Counted from the first letter of the stretch, positions 47,866 to 60,668 are shown. The stretch: DNA of 64,000 nucleotides from Mesotaenium endlicherianum (GCA_009602735.1 WELA01010110.1:419734-483733); one strand, 5' to 3'. Notes: generated by a model not told the origin, from the sequence alone. A program made the numbers and translations.

Positions 47866-48002
47866 AGTGTTGTGCATTATGGGGTCGGGCTCGTTCGGTC
47901 GATATAAGCAACACACAAGTAGGAAAGCAAAATTTGCTATGATGAAAGCGAAAAATGCATGTGGCCTTAAGGCCAAAAGAAGGTCAATTGTCAAATGTTT
48001 TA
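47866..48002 (+). repeat. Direct repeat, copy 1 (copy 2 at 49008-49140)
   Basis: About 135 bp shared, including TGTGCATTATGGG, TATAAGCAACACACAAG, AAAATGCATGTGGCC and AAGGCCAAAAGAAGGTC. A TATA-like element sits inside, as in an LTR promoter fragment. The family is unknown. Confidence 0.65.
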
Positions 48003-48317
48003 GGGCGTGTACTCTCCAAAGTGAGCACCTCAAGATTGTAACCTGGTAGGAAAACAACTAATGAAGTCCGGCCCAAAAGATCACTGGAACCACATCATGA
48101 TCTTCAAGAGTAGTCCTATGGCAAGGTTTAACCTGTGACTTTGCTCACCACTTGTGAAGTTTTTCAAGTGACTAGAAGCCAGGAGGGCTTGCTCTTCACA
48201 AGAGAGAGACTAAGTGGTCCTGAAAAGACGAGAGGTAAAAGTGTAAGCTATACTGATAACTCTGTGGCTTACAGTTGGCATAATCGACTTCTAAAAAGAT
48301 GTCATTTTAAGGGCATC

Positions 48318-48480
48318 AACTGCTATATACTCCCTGCAAAACAGACGCGGAAAGCGGCGGATTCAATGCACACAGTCACATTAGGAGGCTCTCCTAGGTC
48401 CACGAAACTGGAGGCAAGGCAGGTACTAGCTAACCCATTGGCTAAGCACAATACACACCAATCAAACATAGTGCAAGGAA
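48318..48480 (+). repeat. Dispersed repeat, copy 2 (copy 1 at 22850-23010)
   Basis: Begins CTGCTATATACTCCC. Matches copy 1 over about 160 bp in the same strand, including GGCTCTCCTA and TTGGCTAAGCA. Confidence 0.6.
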
Positions 48481-49007
48481 GAGAATGCATAACTCTCATT
48501 GTCGGAGCTTACCTCGACCAATGCTACCAAGCTAACGCCTCAAAAGTAATTCTGAAACGTAAGGAAGCTTCCTTTAGGAATGAGTGATGCAGTCACCAAG
48601 TTATAATTCAAATGGTGCTCATATACTATGCTAATGCATGCTAAGTGTAATTTATCAAGCTCGCGGATTTGGACGCTAATGGCTAGAGGTCCTTGGAGTC
48701 GCGAAGAGCCAACAATGTGACCTTTGGGCACATTGAGTCACAAAGTGGCCCTTGGTGGAACTCCGCTAGGGGCCGGTAGGTGGCGCGGACTAGATTGCAA
48801 ACATTGCGCTCAACACTTGACCAGTTGGCGCGGAACCAGAAGGTGACTCGACGCTCTACACTTTAGTGATCACTGATTTGGAACGCTAGCGAAGGTCAAC
48901 ATATGAATGCGTAAAGCAAGGTCAAAGTCGGCCTTCCTAAGTCGATGGTCGACACACGTGTGGCTCGGCTTGGGCGACGGTCCCGACCTTATGAGTCATG
49001 ACAGCTG

Positions 49008-49140
49008 TCGTGCATTATGGGATCGGGCGCGTGTGATCTATATAAGCAACACACAAGTGGGCAAGCAAGACTTGCTATGGTGAAAGCAAAAAATGCATGT
49101 GGCCCTAAGGCCAAAAGAAGGTCAGCTGTCCCATGTTTTA
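49008..49140 (+). repeat. Direct repeat, copy 2 (copy 1 at 47866-48002)
   Basis: Same block order as copy 1, with CTATATAAGC as the TATA-like element. It lies just beyond the 3' end of the PHD-integrase remnant, so it may belong to that element's LTR. Confidence 0.6.
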
Positions 49141-49199
49141 ATTCCCCCCCCAGCTCTCAGCCTCTAGCTGATGAGCTGAGAATGCTACCGCTAGCTAAC

Positions 49200-50293
49200 T
49201 CAAAGCAGTCACTATAGAACCGATCTCCAGAGGGGACGCGCTCCAGTGCGGGGTCGAGACAGTCGATGTGGAAGCCGAAGTTGCAGCTGTCGCAGAGCAG
49301 CATTTTGGCCTCCTTGCCAAGACTGTGACAGATCTGGCATGCCCAGTCCTTGGGCGGCCGTGCGTCGCGGGGACGAACCTGCACATCAAGGTAAGGAAGG
49401 TGGCATGGACCACAGTTCTTTGTGTGGTCCTTGTGAAGACGGCCATCTACGCCTTCCAGCTCCAGTACTCCTGACGCCAAGGCACGCCTGACGCGCACGA
49501 TGACCAGCAAGCTGCTGATGTCGAGGATGTTCTTTGTCTGGCATCGCAAGTACATGAAGCCACCTGCGGAAAATTGCAACACCCAAGGATAATAGGCTCC
49601 TCCACGAGTTATGGCATACCTCAACGTGTTGCGGTGTTGGGTAACACTGAGGCTGTCCTTGGCCATGGGCATCAGGTGTTGGAACAGCTGTGCACGCTGC
49701 CCGATAAGAGCACTCCATGTCTCAGGATTGTCCAAGTCCAAGATGCTGCCACGGTCCTCGCCGCGCCTGGCAGGATCGGCTGGCGTCCATAGAGGAGAAA
49801 GTAAGGAGAATGCAAGGCCAAGGAGGATACTTTGTATGGCGATTGAACCTGTATCCCATAGCCAGCCAAGAGAGTGCGTTGTTTCAACGGGAGCTGCCAT
49901 GGGTCAAGCAGTACTTGCGTAGCCCTAGCTTGACAGTGCACCATGCAAACTGCAAGGCCGTCAGCCTGGGGATGATCGCGGAAAGTGGTGCGGTGGTCGA
50001 TCATGGAGTGCTCCAGCAGCTTCTGAAAGCTGCCCTGGAACTCCTTGCCCTGGTCGGTCAGCACCTCAGCGCAGCCGCCAAAGCGGCTAAGGACCTGATA
50101 AAGGAATGCGTGGGCGATCCCCTCACTGGCCTTGCTAGACAAGGGCACGAGCCCGATCCACATGGACAAGTGCTCTATCATTACCAAGACGTAGAGGTTG
50201 CCTCGGCGGGACTTGGGCAACTCCCCAACCAAGGCCAATGACCACCTATAGAACAGCCCCTGAATGGGCAGGGGGCTGAGGGCAATGGTGCGC
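49200..50293 (-). pseudogene. Integrase remnant fused to a PHD finger (gypsy-like element)
   Basis: The minus strand from 50293 reads LSPLPIQGLFYRW, GELPKSRRGN, VLTDQGKEFQG and HPQADGLA, an integrase core. The frame shifts near 49780. The C-terminal part continues with YLRCQTKN, VIVRVRRAL and LELEGVDGR. A PHD finger follows: C-QI-C, 11 residues, C-DS-C, NFGF-H-ID-C, 14 residues, then Y-SD-C, where the seventh Cys is Tyr. The first catalytic Asp (SLALVGEL) and the Glu (GLAVCMV) also appear lost compared with the usual core. It is therefore dead. RT and RNase H are absent because an LTR adjoins at 50294. Confidence 0.75.
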
Positions 50294-51003
50294 TGAAATG
50301 AATCGACTTACCAAATAGGCGATTAACAATAAATGAAGATCTTTATATCAGCAAGTAATCTTTATGGTATTTTTTGTTAATTGATTTAACAGCAAAGAAC
50401 AACACACTAGCAGCGAATAATACTCGTAAGTCAAATGCAAGTAAACTAGCATCAATAATGCAATCAGTAAACTCATACATAAGCAAGATTGGAAGACAGT
50501 GCGTATCAATGGCTTCTCGCCTTGGATTCAGATCTCTCTCAGTAAGTTGTACAGAGAGTTGGCCTCGTTTCCGAATGCCTAACTCGAGAGCAATGCCTAG
50601 CATATGTACAGGGAATGAGTTTACTGTTCAACGGCCAGTGCGATGGCACCGCCTACCCGGGAGTTAACCACGTTGGTAGGACCTCGGTTAACCAAATCCA
50701 CCGCCATCTCCCATCATCCCGAATCGCCATCCATCATAGGGATGTCATCTGGCCATTCATCTAGCATATCACACTTAGATGCATATTGAGGCAGCTAGCA
50801 AGTACGGAAGTCAGCTGGCTGTCAAAGAATGTGTCAGCAAGCTGACTTAAGTTGACTTCAGCCTGCTGCTCCCGGCTGAGTCATTAAACTGATTATTTTA
50901 TAAGTCCAGAAGACTCAATATTAACTAAAGTTCAGCAGGCTGAACTTATTTCACTATTAAAATTAAATGAATATTATGTTTACTAATACACTGATTCATT
51001 ACA
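50294..51003 (-). repeat. Family 1 LTR, minus, without flanking duplication
   Basis: 710 bp with family termini. Left flank tgcgc and right flank atagc differ, so it is not a simple solo LTR. Its U3 resembles that of 31146-31864. Confidence 0.82.
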
Positions 51004-51835
51004 ATAGCAGGCTGGGATCTCGTGGTCCCTCATTCTGGACAAAAGGCTTTACAGTCGAATTTCTACTTGCAAGTCATGTGTGCACTTTTGGGTTCGTTCT
51101 AATGACCTGTCTTCATGGAAATTAACATGGCTGCTTTGTCTGCCCTTCAATTGGAGCAAACTAGAACTTTTTGGAACGTTCTCGTCAAGATGCATCCGTT
51201 GCCGTTAAGTTTGCTCAATTTGGAGTAGTATTAATAGAGTTATGCCCTCTGACATTTTGGGGTCACACAGCGGACAGATTCCATGGTTTTGCACCTGTCA
51301 GTTGGATGTGTTTTAGCTACTTCATGGTCATCTGAATGAGAGCGCCTTTGCTATTCAGTCCCCTTATGTTGTGTATGTGCTTATACATGCTTGTATGCCT
51401 GGTAGGCAAGAGGCAATGAGTTTCTAAAGGAGAAGCTCTAGTCCTCAAGCTCGCCTCTTTCTTGTGCCTTGTATTCGTGTGCAACTATGGCACACTACGA
51501 TAAGTGAGTTAAGGGTTATAGATGAGTAAACGGAATTCATTATAAGGGCAAGATCGCTTCTTGATTTCACACGCTTCCGCCTATCTCTGATTTTGTATAT
51601 TTAAATGAAATATGTTAATTTTGAATAAGCAAGATTCATTTCATAGATGCATGTAATTTCTGAATAGTATGCTCCCATTGGCCCTTCAATGCCGTAGATG
51701 CATGTAACGTCTTTGCTCTCAAGAAGCAAGCCGGGGGCTCATTGAAGGCGAAAAGCAGGCCAAACGCGGAAAAATGGTAAATCTCCGCTCTCCTTCGATC
51801 TTGACGTTTCGCAATCTTTCCACTTGACCAATTTC
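51004..51835. other. Unclassified interval
   Basis: AT-leaning sequence with no ORF or motif that I can assign. It may be transposon-derived non-coding DNA. Confidence 0.35.
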
Positions 51836-52190
51836 AGAGCGAGGCAGGTAGCTGGGGAGGAGGACGTCACTTGGGTGGGGAACTTCATCAGGGAGACTTC
51901 ACCCATGGGGACTGACACTTAGGCAGATTGAGCCAGCAGGAGGATTGCTAGGGAGACAGCCAAAGGGACACCATCATCACCATCCTACCAAGGGCATGTG
52001 CCCTTAGCCCATGTCATGCAGCACCTTTCCGAAGATTTCGTGCTTATATCTGTCAGCTTGCGAATTGCGCAAGAGCGGGCTGCTCAACTACTACGTTCTC
52101 TCATGGGCCCATCTTTGGATGGATCTAAAGGGTTCAAGAGACCACCAGGTAAGAGAGCAGGGTGAAGGTCTAGATTTAGCTCTCCAGATG
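51836..52190 (+). pseudogene. ORF3 C-terminal remnant (type B-like)
   Basis: EEDVTWVGN, then ETAKGTPSSPSYQGHVPLAHVMQH and VSLRIAQERAAQLLRS follow the order of the intact type B C-terminus. Stop codons and frame changes are present. The conserved hairpin, now imperfect, and a purine tract lie between it and the LTR at 52336. Confidence 0.72.
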
Positions 52191-52335
52191 ATAGAGCTTC
52201 AGGGACATAGGTGCATACAGGGGTCAGTAGACTGGTATCTTGCATGCCTGGTTAGAATGCTGTTGTTGTTGTTTTGTTACTATTAAAATGAGTGCTTAGC
52301 ATTGTCGAGGTGACCACAATTTAAGTGGGAGAAAT

Positions 52336-53043
52336 TGTCATGAATCAGTGCATTGGTTAAAACATATTAGTTCATTGATTTTAGTCTGCTGAACTTTAAA
52401 TATTATTAAGTTTGCTGGACTATGAGTAATATTCAGTATAATGCCTCAGCCGGGTACGGTAGGCTGAAGTCCACTGTAGGTCAGCTTGCTGACACATTCT
52501 TTAACATTCAACTGTCTCCCATACACAGTATAAGTGACTGCCTAGTTATGCATCTAAGTGTAATATGCTAGATAGGTGGCCAGATGACACTCTTGGGTGG
52601 ATGGCGATTTGGGATGATGGGAGATGGTTGTGGATTCGGTTAGCCGAGGTGCGACCGACGTGGTTCACTCCCGGGTAGGCGGTGCCATTGCACTTGCCGT
52701 TGCACAGTAAAGTCATTCCATGTATATATGTTAGGTTATGCTCTCGAGTTCGGCATTTGGAAACGAGGCCAACTCTCTGTACAACTTACTGAGAGACATC
52801 TGAATTTAAGGGTGCAGCCTACAAGCCGTTACACGAACTGCTGACTAACCTTGCTTATGTATAAGTTTACTGATTGCATAATTGATGCTCATTACTTGCA
52901 TTTGACATCTGAGTATTGCTTACGCTAGTTGTGTGGTTTTTTGCTGATCAACAAGTTAACCAGAAAATACCATAAAGATTACTTGCTGATATAAATGTCT
53001 TTTATTAAATGTTAATTGCCTATTAGTAAGTTGATTCATTTCA
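52336..53043 (+). repeat. Family 1 LTR, plus (3' LTR of a decayed element)
   Basis: 708 bp, TGTCATGAATC to GATTCATTTCA, the most diverged full LTR here. It follows an ORF3 remnant and purine tract in the same orientation. Confidence 0.82.
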
Positions 53044-54243
53044 CTTCTTTATTGACGACATGACCCAAGAATTCAATACATACTTTAAAGATATCACCCT
53101 TGCTCATTTTAGCACATAGTTGATTCATTCCGAGAGTGTCCATCACTATCCTTCGGTGGCCAGCATGCTTAGACTCATCCTTAGAGAAAATTAGAATACC
53201 ATCCAATAAGACTTGTACAAACTTATCCAAATAAGGCCTGAAAATGTCATTCATGATACCCACAAAGGTGGCCGGAGCATTAGTCGAACCAAAAGGCATT
53301 CTTATCGGGTGCAGAAAGCAATCTTGTGTTCACCTCCCACAGCAATCTTGCTTTGATGAGTGTCCACTCTTAAGGTCAATTTTACTGAACACTTAAGCAC
53401 CAGATAGTGTATCAAGCAAATCCTCAATCTGGAGTATAGCGTACTTGTTCTTGTCCGTGATTTTGTTTAAGGCTCTGTGATTCACACACATTCGCATACT
53501 GCCATCTCTCCTTTTAACAAATTAAATGGGTGCATCGTGAGGTGATTTACTAGAAGAGATGTATCCATTTTCCTCAAGCTCTTCAGTTTGTGTTTTCAAC
53601 TCTTCACTCCCCACATAGGACAAGCCATAAGTGCGTTGCCAAGGTGGTTGACTCCCAGGTTAAAGATGAGTACTATGATGTGGGGGCATGTTAAAAACAT
53701 CATCATACTGAGCAACACTTTTTATAGCAGTGGGATGCTCCGAAGGGCTCACCTCTTTTTCAACCAATTTTTCAGGTTGAGGAGGTACCTCTTTGAGTAG
53801 CGGAGGTACCTCTTTGAGCAGAAGACATAACAGTCTACCCTCCTTCTGGTTCCAGCTTTGGACCGACTCCACTGCATTCAGCAACTTGCATCCTCCTGGA
53901 AGCCTTTTCTTTTCCTTCATTTGCCGTCCATACAAGGAGGATCACTGGTGGGTGCCAAGTTAGTCTGCCCAGTGCTGGCCCCTCTCATTGTACCTATACC
54001 TCTGCTCCAACACACTTCAACTTGATGTCTATTCAGCCAGGACCTTCCTAGCACGAGATCATAAAAGCCAGTGTTGAGTACCTCCACCGCAAGCGTTTCA
54101 ATCAAAATTGCTATGCCAAAACCTAACGAGATCTCAATAGGCTTGGTTATAACTTTTCTCGAAATACTTGAGGCATCTCCAAGAAATATTTTTCTATTCC
54201 CTTGGTTGACAGTAGGCGCTCTCTGATAGTAAAGCGTCGTCAT
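53044..54243 (-). pseudogene. Degenerate family 1 pol fragment (RT to protease)
   Basis: From right to left: protease-flank sequence ([31 protein letters not shown]), the inter-domain linker, then RT up to EFLGHVV. The catalytic FLDDIL has decayed to LLDGIL. Several frameshifts are present, and the PR-RT linker contains a short duplication (LLKEVPP twice). Confidence 0.82.
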
Positions 54244-55336
54244 CGTTGCATCTGTACTAGCTCAATTGAATCCAGATTACATGAGCTCGAAGTTCGGCCA
54301 TAACATCGCTCATCGACTCTTAACTCTTTCGCTCTTCATACCCAAAATGAAACCCCAGAATAGGTTCTTACTGTTGTGCTTAGACCTGTCACAATTTGCA
54401 TTGCTCATTTTTCATTTAGTATAAGTGCATATGGCCCCACACTTAGCGCTAGTGAAGCATTGTGACTTAGTTTCAAGGAACGAAATGTATAATTATTTGT
54501 GTCCATAAATAAGCAATTTAGAGTGATAATTGTGAAGCATTTCTTGTGTACCTTTGTTTAGGGATGCCCGCATTTTGTTCATTCAGAGAAGGATGTTCAT
54601 TTGGAAACTTGCCTCGACGAAGAAAGCAGTCACGCCCCTTTAATTCCCAAGATTGACCACTCCCGCTTGTTTATAGGTGTAAGTTTTTGTGGTTTCAAAA
54701 TGTGAGGTTGTTGAGTAGAGGATAGCCTGCTTTGCCCTCAATAAGAGTGCTACTTCCTTCAAAAAAATTGTGAATCAAAGACTTGTTACCAGGAACATCA
54801 ATCTTGTTGAACAATTTTTTTGTAAAACGTGCAAGGGCGTGGCAGCGACAACCTCGGTTTACAAATTTAGTAACTTAAACATATTGAAAGATTGAGATAG
54901 CACTAAATTTTGCAGTAACTCAGCCTATTGCAGCGGTTTCAAAGGCAAACACCGTGAAGAAAGGCAAGGACACTGATGACTAGTTCCTTCGTCACTAGTG
55001 CTTTTGTAATGCTAGGGCGACAGCATTTACCCTTCATAGCAGGCTATTGGCCATAGAGATGTACTTTATTGGCAATCTGGAAAGTTGGGTATGAATGATA
55101 TGACAACAAGAATATGGTTCATTAGACAAGGTGGAAGGGTCTTCAACTAATATGACAACTTAGCATTGGAGCACTACTGTCCTGAGTTTGTCGAATTTAC
55201 AAGAGAGAGGAAGACACAATGCTTCGACCTAGCCTCCATGCATACACTAAACTAGATGCTGGGGCAGTTGCAAAATGACTACACCTACAACAATAACAAC
55301 TAGGACGGCGAGTAACGGCCTACCCTCAAGAATGCC
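54244..55336. other. Unclassified interval downstream of the GDSL gene
   Basis: About 1.1 kb, no supported ORF. It includes the 3' flank of the minus-strand GDSL gene. Nothing else is recognised. Confidence 0.4.
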
Positions 55337-58300
55337 CTACGCCAACTTTGCAAGAGCTGCTACGTTGATCGGAGATATGGCTGTTGTCGGCCCCTTGAAG
55401 AACCGGTCCGCCAGTAACTTGTAGAGCTGCTGCGAGGGATGCACCGCATCCCAAAACACAAACTTTCCTGGGGCCCTGCACGTGAGTGATTTCTCGGTGC
55501 CGCACCAAACGAGGCCCCGCTTAAGGCCCCCTCCACAGCATGCATCAGTTCCATACCAGAAACCTGCTAGAGTAGGCACGACACACGACACTGGTATCAA
55601 TCTCAGAATATTTACAGACATTAAATCAAACAACATGCAGCAACGAATATGAATGTGCTTTCAGGGCTTTCTAAGTGAAGTAAACCACATGCCTTCGTCC
55701 CCGACAGGACGAGGCACACGGCTCAAGAATTGGCAAACTTAATTCAGTGCACATCGAGTATGCCCTCACATTCACGTGCAGCTACCACCATCGTGAAGCG
55801 CAGATGCGAAAAGATACACATCCACACATGTACCACGCGGGCATTGACGCAGCAACTGGATGAGCTGAGCCACAAGAACCAATGTAACACCGAGGTGGCG
55901 TCTGCGCAATCTGCCCATAGCTCTATGCGACGTACCGTATGTGGAAGGGCTCTTAACTACGGCTGTAACAAACTCGTGGCTGTGCGCCAGCAGAATGGTG
56001 GCATAAGGCAGGGCAATCCTCAAGCCTGCGAGTGCCCGGCTGAACTCTAAGTTGTAGGCCTGTGCCAACTGGTTCACGGACGAGATGCAGCCTCCGTTCT
56101 CCGATCCGCCGTAGTAAGCCACGACGTACGGGATGCACCCCAGGGCCGGCATCTCAAACACCACAATCTTGCGAGCGCCCAGCCTGTACAGCGTCTGCGC
56201 GTTGGCCGCATCCCCGCACCGCCATGGCGCAGGCACAGGCACATGCACACGCGCATGCACGCACACAAGCACAGGCACACGCACAGGCACACCCCACAAG
56301 CACAGGCACACCCCAAAACTTGCGTCTGTCAGTCGTGCGACAAAGTCTACAGCTGGCTCACAATGTGAGCTGAAGTAGCTGGATTTTGTGCACCTTCTCC
56401 ACAAGCCCTTCCCCACATCAAGCTGGAGATGTCTGTTCCCGCAAGACGCCTGGAGTCTTGAGGATGCACATAGAGTCCTCACGTTGAAGCTTGCTCACGC
56501 ACCTATCAGGTGCCATCTGGCCCCTCCTGATCACTCCGCACCTGCTGTCGATTCATTCCTCCGCTGCTCATCTGCAGTAATACCCCACCAGAGCGCTCCA
56601 GCCTTACGGACTGCCCTCATAGCGGTGGTCTTTCGAATTCCACCCATCCAGCCCCAGTCTACTCATGGGCTGTCGTAGTCAAAGGGGATATACCCTATGT
56701 GACAGATAGGTCCCGCCGACAGAGAGGGTGGTCGGGCGTCTCAACGCCTGCGGGTGAGGAGGGGACAGAACCAGAAGTGGCTGACCTGGATGTCGGCAGC
56801 CAGCCTCGTCACCGCCTCCTGAATGAGTGCAACATAGCTCCTCCGGCTGGCAGCTGCGACGTAGAAATCGTTGCCTCCGGCGCTGACGATGTACAGGGCC
56901 CTTCCAAATGTCTGCACGCGACTGCACAGCGGCGCACACCGCATATCACACCCAATCCTACACGCACTCGCACACGCGCACGCACACACACACACATACA
57001 CATACCCACAATCACACCTCCTATTGCAACGCCTGACCGCAAGCACGCGGGGGGCAACTGCAGCCCCTGGTGTCTGGACAATCCCAAGGCAGCATGCCGG
57101 AGTGGTGCACGAAAGGAGGCCGTGACGCAATGGCAAGACCGACAAGATCAGTCGGAACAAAAATAAGGGGTCCAAGCTGGGACCCCGACAGCGCATTCCC
57201 CTCGACGAGAGGCACGCGTCTCGGCCAGCTCCCACGGCCATAGCGGGCCAGAAAAGCATCGTCAGACACATGGCTCTGCAGCTGAGTGCGGGGGTGTCCG
57301 AGCCGTCGAGCAAGAGCAGCAGCCGTGGAAACAAGCAGGTGAGCACGGCCCGAGCTGGCCCAGCCCGGGACGAGTAGTGCGCGCGAACCTCGGCCGTGAG
57401 GTTGTGGGCGGCGCCGGCGGCCCGGAGAGCCGCAAACTGGTCCAGCTGCTTGGACAGCGGGATCGACTGCGCGCACTCGGGGGCACATGCACACGCACAT
57501 GCACCCACGAAACATGCGAGCGTCGGGGCCAGGGCCAAGGCCAGGGTCAGAGTCAGAGCCAGGGGGACTCGCCCTGCCAGGTGTCCGCCAAGGGTCTCTG
57601 CCTCCCTGCTTCGCTTCTGGCCGAGACTAGACGTCTTGCATAGCGACGTCCTGCGGGAGCCAGGGAGGCCCGAGAGAGCCGGATTGCGCGCAAGGAGGGT
57701 GCTCGCAGGCAAGCAGTCAGGCAGAGGCAGATGGGACGAAGAGCTCGGCCCGGCAGCAACTGGGGGCGCCGACAGATCTAGGCCCGCATTTCCGGCAAGA
57801 TAAGATGTACAATCACCCCACGTATCATCAGGAAGGCTCTGTAATCGATGCTCTGGGCAGAGAAAACACAGGTAGAGCGTGTGGAGGGCTGCCAATCGGC
57901 AGAGCGAGCTCACAGTGTTGGGGCGGATGTCGGTGATCCCGGACCCTCCCGATGCGAAGTTGGCTCCGTATCTGAAGCTGGCGCCGGGCTTCAGGTACGG
58001 GGGAGCAATGGGCAGGTGCAGCTTAGCGGCTGCACATGTGGGCCGCCCCCGGGCGTTCTGTCAGCCGGTGCCTGTCATGTTACGAGAGGAGTGCGTGGAG
58101 CAGGAGCCACGTGCGTGTGCCATGTGCCATGCGGGCCTCTCTCCTCACCCAGGCTGGTCTGTCTCTCTATCCTCGAGAAGAGATTTGAGTACGATGCATG
58201 CATAATATAAGAACAAATTAATCATGGTAAGAGTTTGCATCTCAATGTAGCCACCACGTGCACGGAAATGCAACCCGGTTCTTGTGATAGGATTGTCAAG

Positions 58301-58839
58301 AGGAAAAATGAAAAGGGGAAAGAAAATTTGTACACGACTAGTAGGACCAATCTTAGCAACCGGAGTAACCAAGCATGGGGGAGAAAATCATTGTGGGGAA
58401 AAAGCTATAGCAATGATACAACCTTGAGGGTGTCCTGGGATTGTACAGGTCGTACAGGTCGGGGTCCTATCTCGTAGCTGCAAGTTGGCTGTAATGCAAT
58501 TCTCACAGCACGCACTTTGTGCACACGAGCCGTCAAGTGTACTGGACCTGGTGGGAGATTAGGGGAAGATTGTACATCAAGCCACCAGCATCTTGTTGTG
58601 TGTAGTATTTTACCCAAGTAGTCGCCCACCAGCCTGCCATTACTGAAGCTTCCCCTTGACGGGATGAAGTCTCGGCCATAAGGTGGCATGTTGGCGAGTG
58701 CGGCACCCCTGATATGATTGTTTGTGCCAACGTCAACAGTTGAGTCACCAAACGAGAAGATGGCGGGTATTTTGGCTATGCTTCCTTGTAGTGCAGAGGC
58801 TACCACAACGACGAGGAGGAAGGCCTTGCATGATGCCAT
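55337..58839 (-). CDS. GDSL esterase/lipase, six exons, about 343 aa, apparently complete
   Basis: Secreted-type serine hydrolase acting on ester bonds of lipids or cell-wall esters; the substrate cannot be told from sequence. Exons: 58839-58614, 58029-57914, 57466-57389, 56911-56786, 56194-55936, 55563-55337. All junctions are GT-AG and in frame; total 1,032 nt. Exon 1 gives a signal peptide (LLVVVVASALQGSIA) and block I FSFGDSTVDVG with the nucleophile Ser. Exon 2 gives block II GANFASGGSG. Exon 4 gives block III GGNDF. Exon 6 gives block V DAVHPS with the Asp and His. The full Ser-Gly-Asn-His set is present, and the length fits plant members. A second copy lies head to head at 62381. Confidence 0.9.
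56215..56320. repeat. CA/GCACAG-rich minisatellite in intron 4
   Basis: Irregular repeats of GCACAG, CACACG and CACA just upstream (gene sense) of the exon 5 acceptor. They read TG-rich in the gene's sense. A second CA-rich tract lies at about 56950-57020 in intron 3. Confidence 0.7.
57358..58558. repeat. Inverted-repeat tract A, about 1.2 kb, near-identical to 62662-63863
   Basis: Covers exon 2, exon 3 and adjoining introns of the minus-strand GDSL gene. The complementary tract at 62662-63863 appears identical wherever I compared it, while sequence on both sides of the tract differs between the arms. Confidence 0.8.
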
Positions 58840-59628
58840 GTCCCCTCAGAGCATCAGACTTAACGCATACAACGTATTTACTGCTTGTACCTGCACAGGC
58901 CACGCAAGAATGCAGCTGGCTGATCGTTTCATATGCCTGTATGACTCACCCCGGCCTTCAACTTCTCCTACTCTAGATGTTCTTGAAGCCAGTGGCGGAG
59001 AAGACTCTTAAGCAGCACTGTTTACCAAAGGCATGCACTTTTTTTGATACTTGAGCATCTTCCCTGCAATCGCTTGTACAAGGTATTAACACCTCTGGTG
59101 ATTTCTAAATAAGACCCAAAAATGTCTGCACGACTAATGTCTTTTTTTGCGATGCACAATCGATTGTTCATACTTGATTAAATTCACGAACATTAGGAAA
59201 GAGGACAGGTGTAGCTTCCAACAGAATTGAGTTATAGGCTGTTGGGAGATATTTTGCAGTAATGTCCTCCAGCTGAACCACTCTAGCACCAGTAGAAGGA
59301 AGAGCAAAAGTATAAGGCAGACCAATGTAACATCACATTGTAGTGTTCAGGAAGACATTCAATTATTGAAGCCATGCGATAACAAGTCTCACCACTGCTG
59401 GCGTTTTGGACTGAAGCCTTCACCGAAGTGAGTGAAAAAGAGCATAACTAGAGTATATTAAGTAGGCGCCACTAGCCACGATAGGCAGGGGTGCCCCGTG
59501 CTACCCGGGCCCACCCGGGCTGCTAGAAGGGTCAGTCCCATAATTCACTCTGATTTGGACTTCAGTGTCACACCAATTCACTCTGGTTTCCCCCGACATT
59601 CTAAAACAGTGCTGTGTGACTTTGAATA

Positions 59629-60668
59629 AAGGACGCTAATGGTCGAATGCGTAAAGTCCAGTGCAACAAACAAACCCGTCTTTTGTTCAGGAAGAGACAG
59701 GGCAACAACTAGAAACAACGCACTACAGATATGACCAGAGGTAGGCCAAAGTCGGACATATGATTATAAGTGTGCTACTAAATCTGGCTCACGTACTGAG
59801 AACGTTTTCTTCAAAATTGATTCTCCTAATTCTAAGAGGAGAAAAATAGGATACGGTAAATTAAAATCCACCAGATTTTGATTCGCTCATGGAGATTTAA
59901 GCCATTTCAAGGTCGTCCCACGAAATCCACACATGAGCATGGATAGACACCTGTCAATATCACGTCCCGTCCCAAGTCTCCTGTATTATGTATATAGCAA
60001 TATTGTGTCATATATAACATTCACTTGTTGGCCTTCGCGGGGCTGACCTTGGCCATGTGCGTGACAAGACGACAGGTCGCACTAAGACATACTTGACTGA
60101 CCGTCACACGTCTTGACAGTCTACTGATTCCAAGTCGTACAGTGTACACTGTCCACTACACTTCTGGACTCTAAACTTTCAAGCCGCTTGATTAGGGGGA
60201 TGAAGCCGCTTGATAGGAGGATGGATCAGTCACATGGACGTGACATGACGCGACTTGGACAGGACGTGCTATAACAGGGGCCTACGCGTCTCATGTGCGA
60301 ATATTGTGGACGACTTAGACCAACTTAGACAGTTTAGTTTTAATCTGCACGAGCAAAATCCTGATCTGGTGAAACAGTACCTTTTTATTCTCCCTCCCGA
60401 GTCCCGACTCCCGACTTTGTGAGACATCGACTTCATAGATTATCATCTCGAAGTGTGAACAAATTTTACTATCACATATATTTTCATAAACCCGAAACTT
60501 GTTATTTACGGGCCAATTGTAGTGCGCCATTGTCGAATTGTTGATCTATCTCCACGCGAACAAAAGACGGTGTTTTTTGATTGTACTAGATTTCACGCGT
60601 TCGACCATTAGCGTCTGTAGCAGCCTGTAGCAGTCTGTAGAGTCTGGAGTCTGGACCAGCCTAGACAA
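59629..60668. mobile_element. About 1.04-kb insertion with 58-bp terminal inverted repeats, non-autonomous
   Basis: Present in the left arm of the inverted duplication, absent from the matching place in the right arm (about 61586), where GAA joins TATTG directly. TIRs: 59631-59688 (GGACGCTAATGGTCGAATGC...) and 60558-60616 (...TCGACCATTAGCGTCT). TA is present on both sides (59627-59628 and 60669-60670). About 50 extra bases lie outside the right TIR. It contains no meaningful ORF. Confidence 0.65.

Noticed and set aside
50294-51003. Simple solo LTR
   Set aside because: The 5-bp flanks differ (tgcgc and atagc), so the locus has been rearranged or the partner lost in another way.
57396-57803. 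Long plus-strand frames opposite the GDSL gene
   Set aside because: They are GC-rich shadow frames of exons and introns and are identical in the other arm simply because the DNA is identical there.
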